Shown here: piece by piece, positions 5,338 through 6,587 of the stretch
Layout of the letters: each line of letters begins with the position of its first letter
Position numbering within the stretch: position 1 is the first letter of the stretch
Assembly (NCBI GenBank): GCA_947462115.1
Contig: CANHON010000267.1
Span: forward strand, 1-6,587
From: Deltaproteobacteria bacterium
Lineage (GTDB): Bacteria > Myxococcota_A > UBA796 > UBA2385
Direction: 5' to 3'
DNA: 6,587 nt
Position numbers and translations under genes: made by a program
Notes under the pieces: generated by a model
Told to the model about the DNA's origin: nothing
Databases searched by the model: none
Seen by the model: the letters and a program-made list of their open reading frames with translations, nothing else

Positions 5338-6587
<1,250 letters not shown>

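Overview
The window looks like a chromosomal segment from a high-GC, diderm environmental bacterium, most likely a myxobacterium or related deltaproteobacterial lineage. The reasons are strong G/C preference at third codon positions, Asp/Gly-rich lipoprotein linkers, an OmpA-family protein with thrombospondin type-3 (TSP3) repeats, and a domain resembling the NADase-type glycan-binding domain common in myxobacterial genomes. I cannot name the species.

Left part (1-1142): two divergent regulatory genes. At the left edge, on the minus strand, are the first 24 codons of a response regulator whose N-terminus looks like the NtrC/AtoC class of sigma-54 activators. Diverging from it on the plus strand is a 264-residue Crp/Fnr-family regulator with a five-cysteine N-terminal cluster; three of these cysteines have exactly the C-x2-C-x5-C spacing of E. 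coli FNR. Its upstream region holds a near-perfect sigma-54 (-24/-12) promoter, so the likely circuit is: response regulator plus sigma-54 switches on the Crp/Fnr gene.

Middle and right part (1224-6587): four minus-strand genes for envelope proteins, read right to left. They are a 5'-truncated OmpA-family protein (barrel-like N-terminus, five TSP3 calcium-binding repeats, peptidoglycan-binding C-terminal domain), a 477-residue lipoprotein, a 454-residue lipoprotein that is a full-length paralogue of it, and a 310-residue secreted protein with two discoidin-like/NADase-type glycan-binding domains. Each lipoprotein can be read as a lipobox, an acidic linker and three beta-rich domains, each with an Asp/Asn-rich loop resembling an EF-hand or dockerin calcium loop. 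I do not recognise this lipoprotein family.

Hairpins sit in every gap between these genes. A likely bidirectional terminator separates the converging Crp/Fnr and glycan-binding-type genes. A good intrinsic terminator lies between the 454-residue lipoprotein and the 310-residue protein. Weaker hairpins follow the OmpA and 477-residue genes. The envelope genes may therefore be partly separate transcription units with readthrough. No RNA genes, insertion sequences or CRISPR arrays were seen, and no gap exceeds about 300 bases. The most unusual items are the sigma-54/Fnr-like regulatory pair and the duplicated three-domain lipoproteins.
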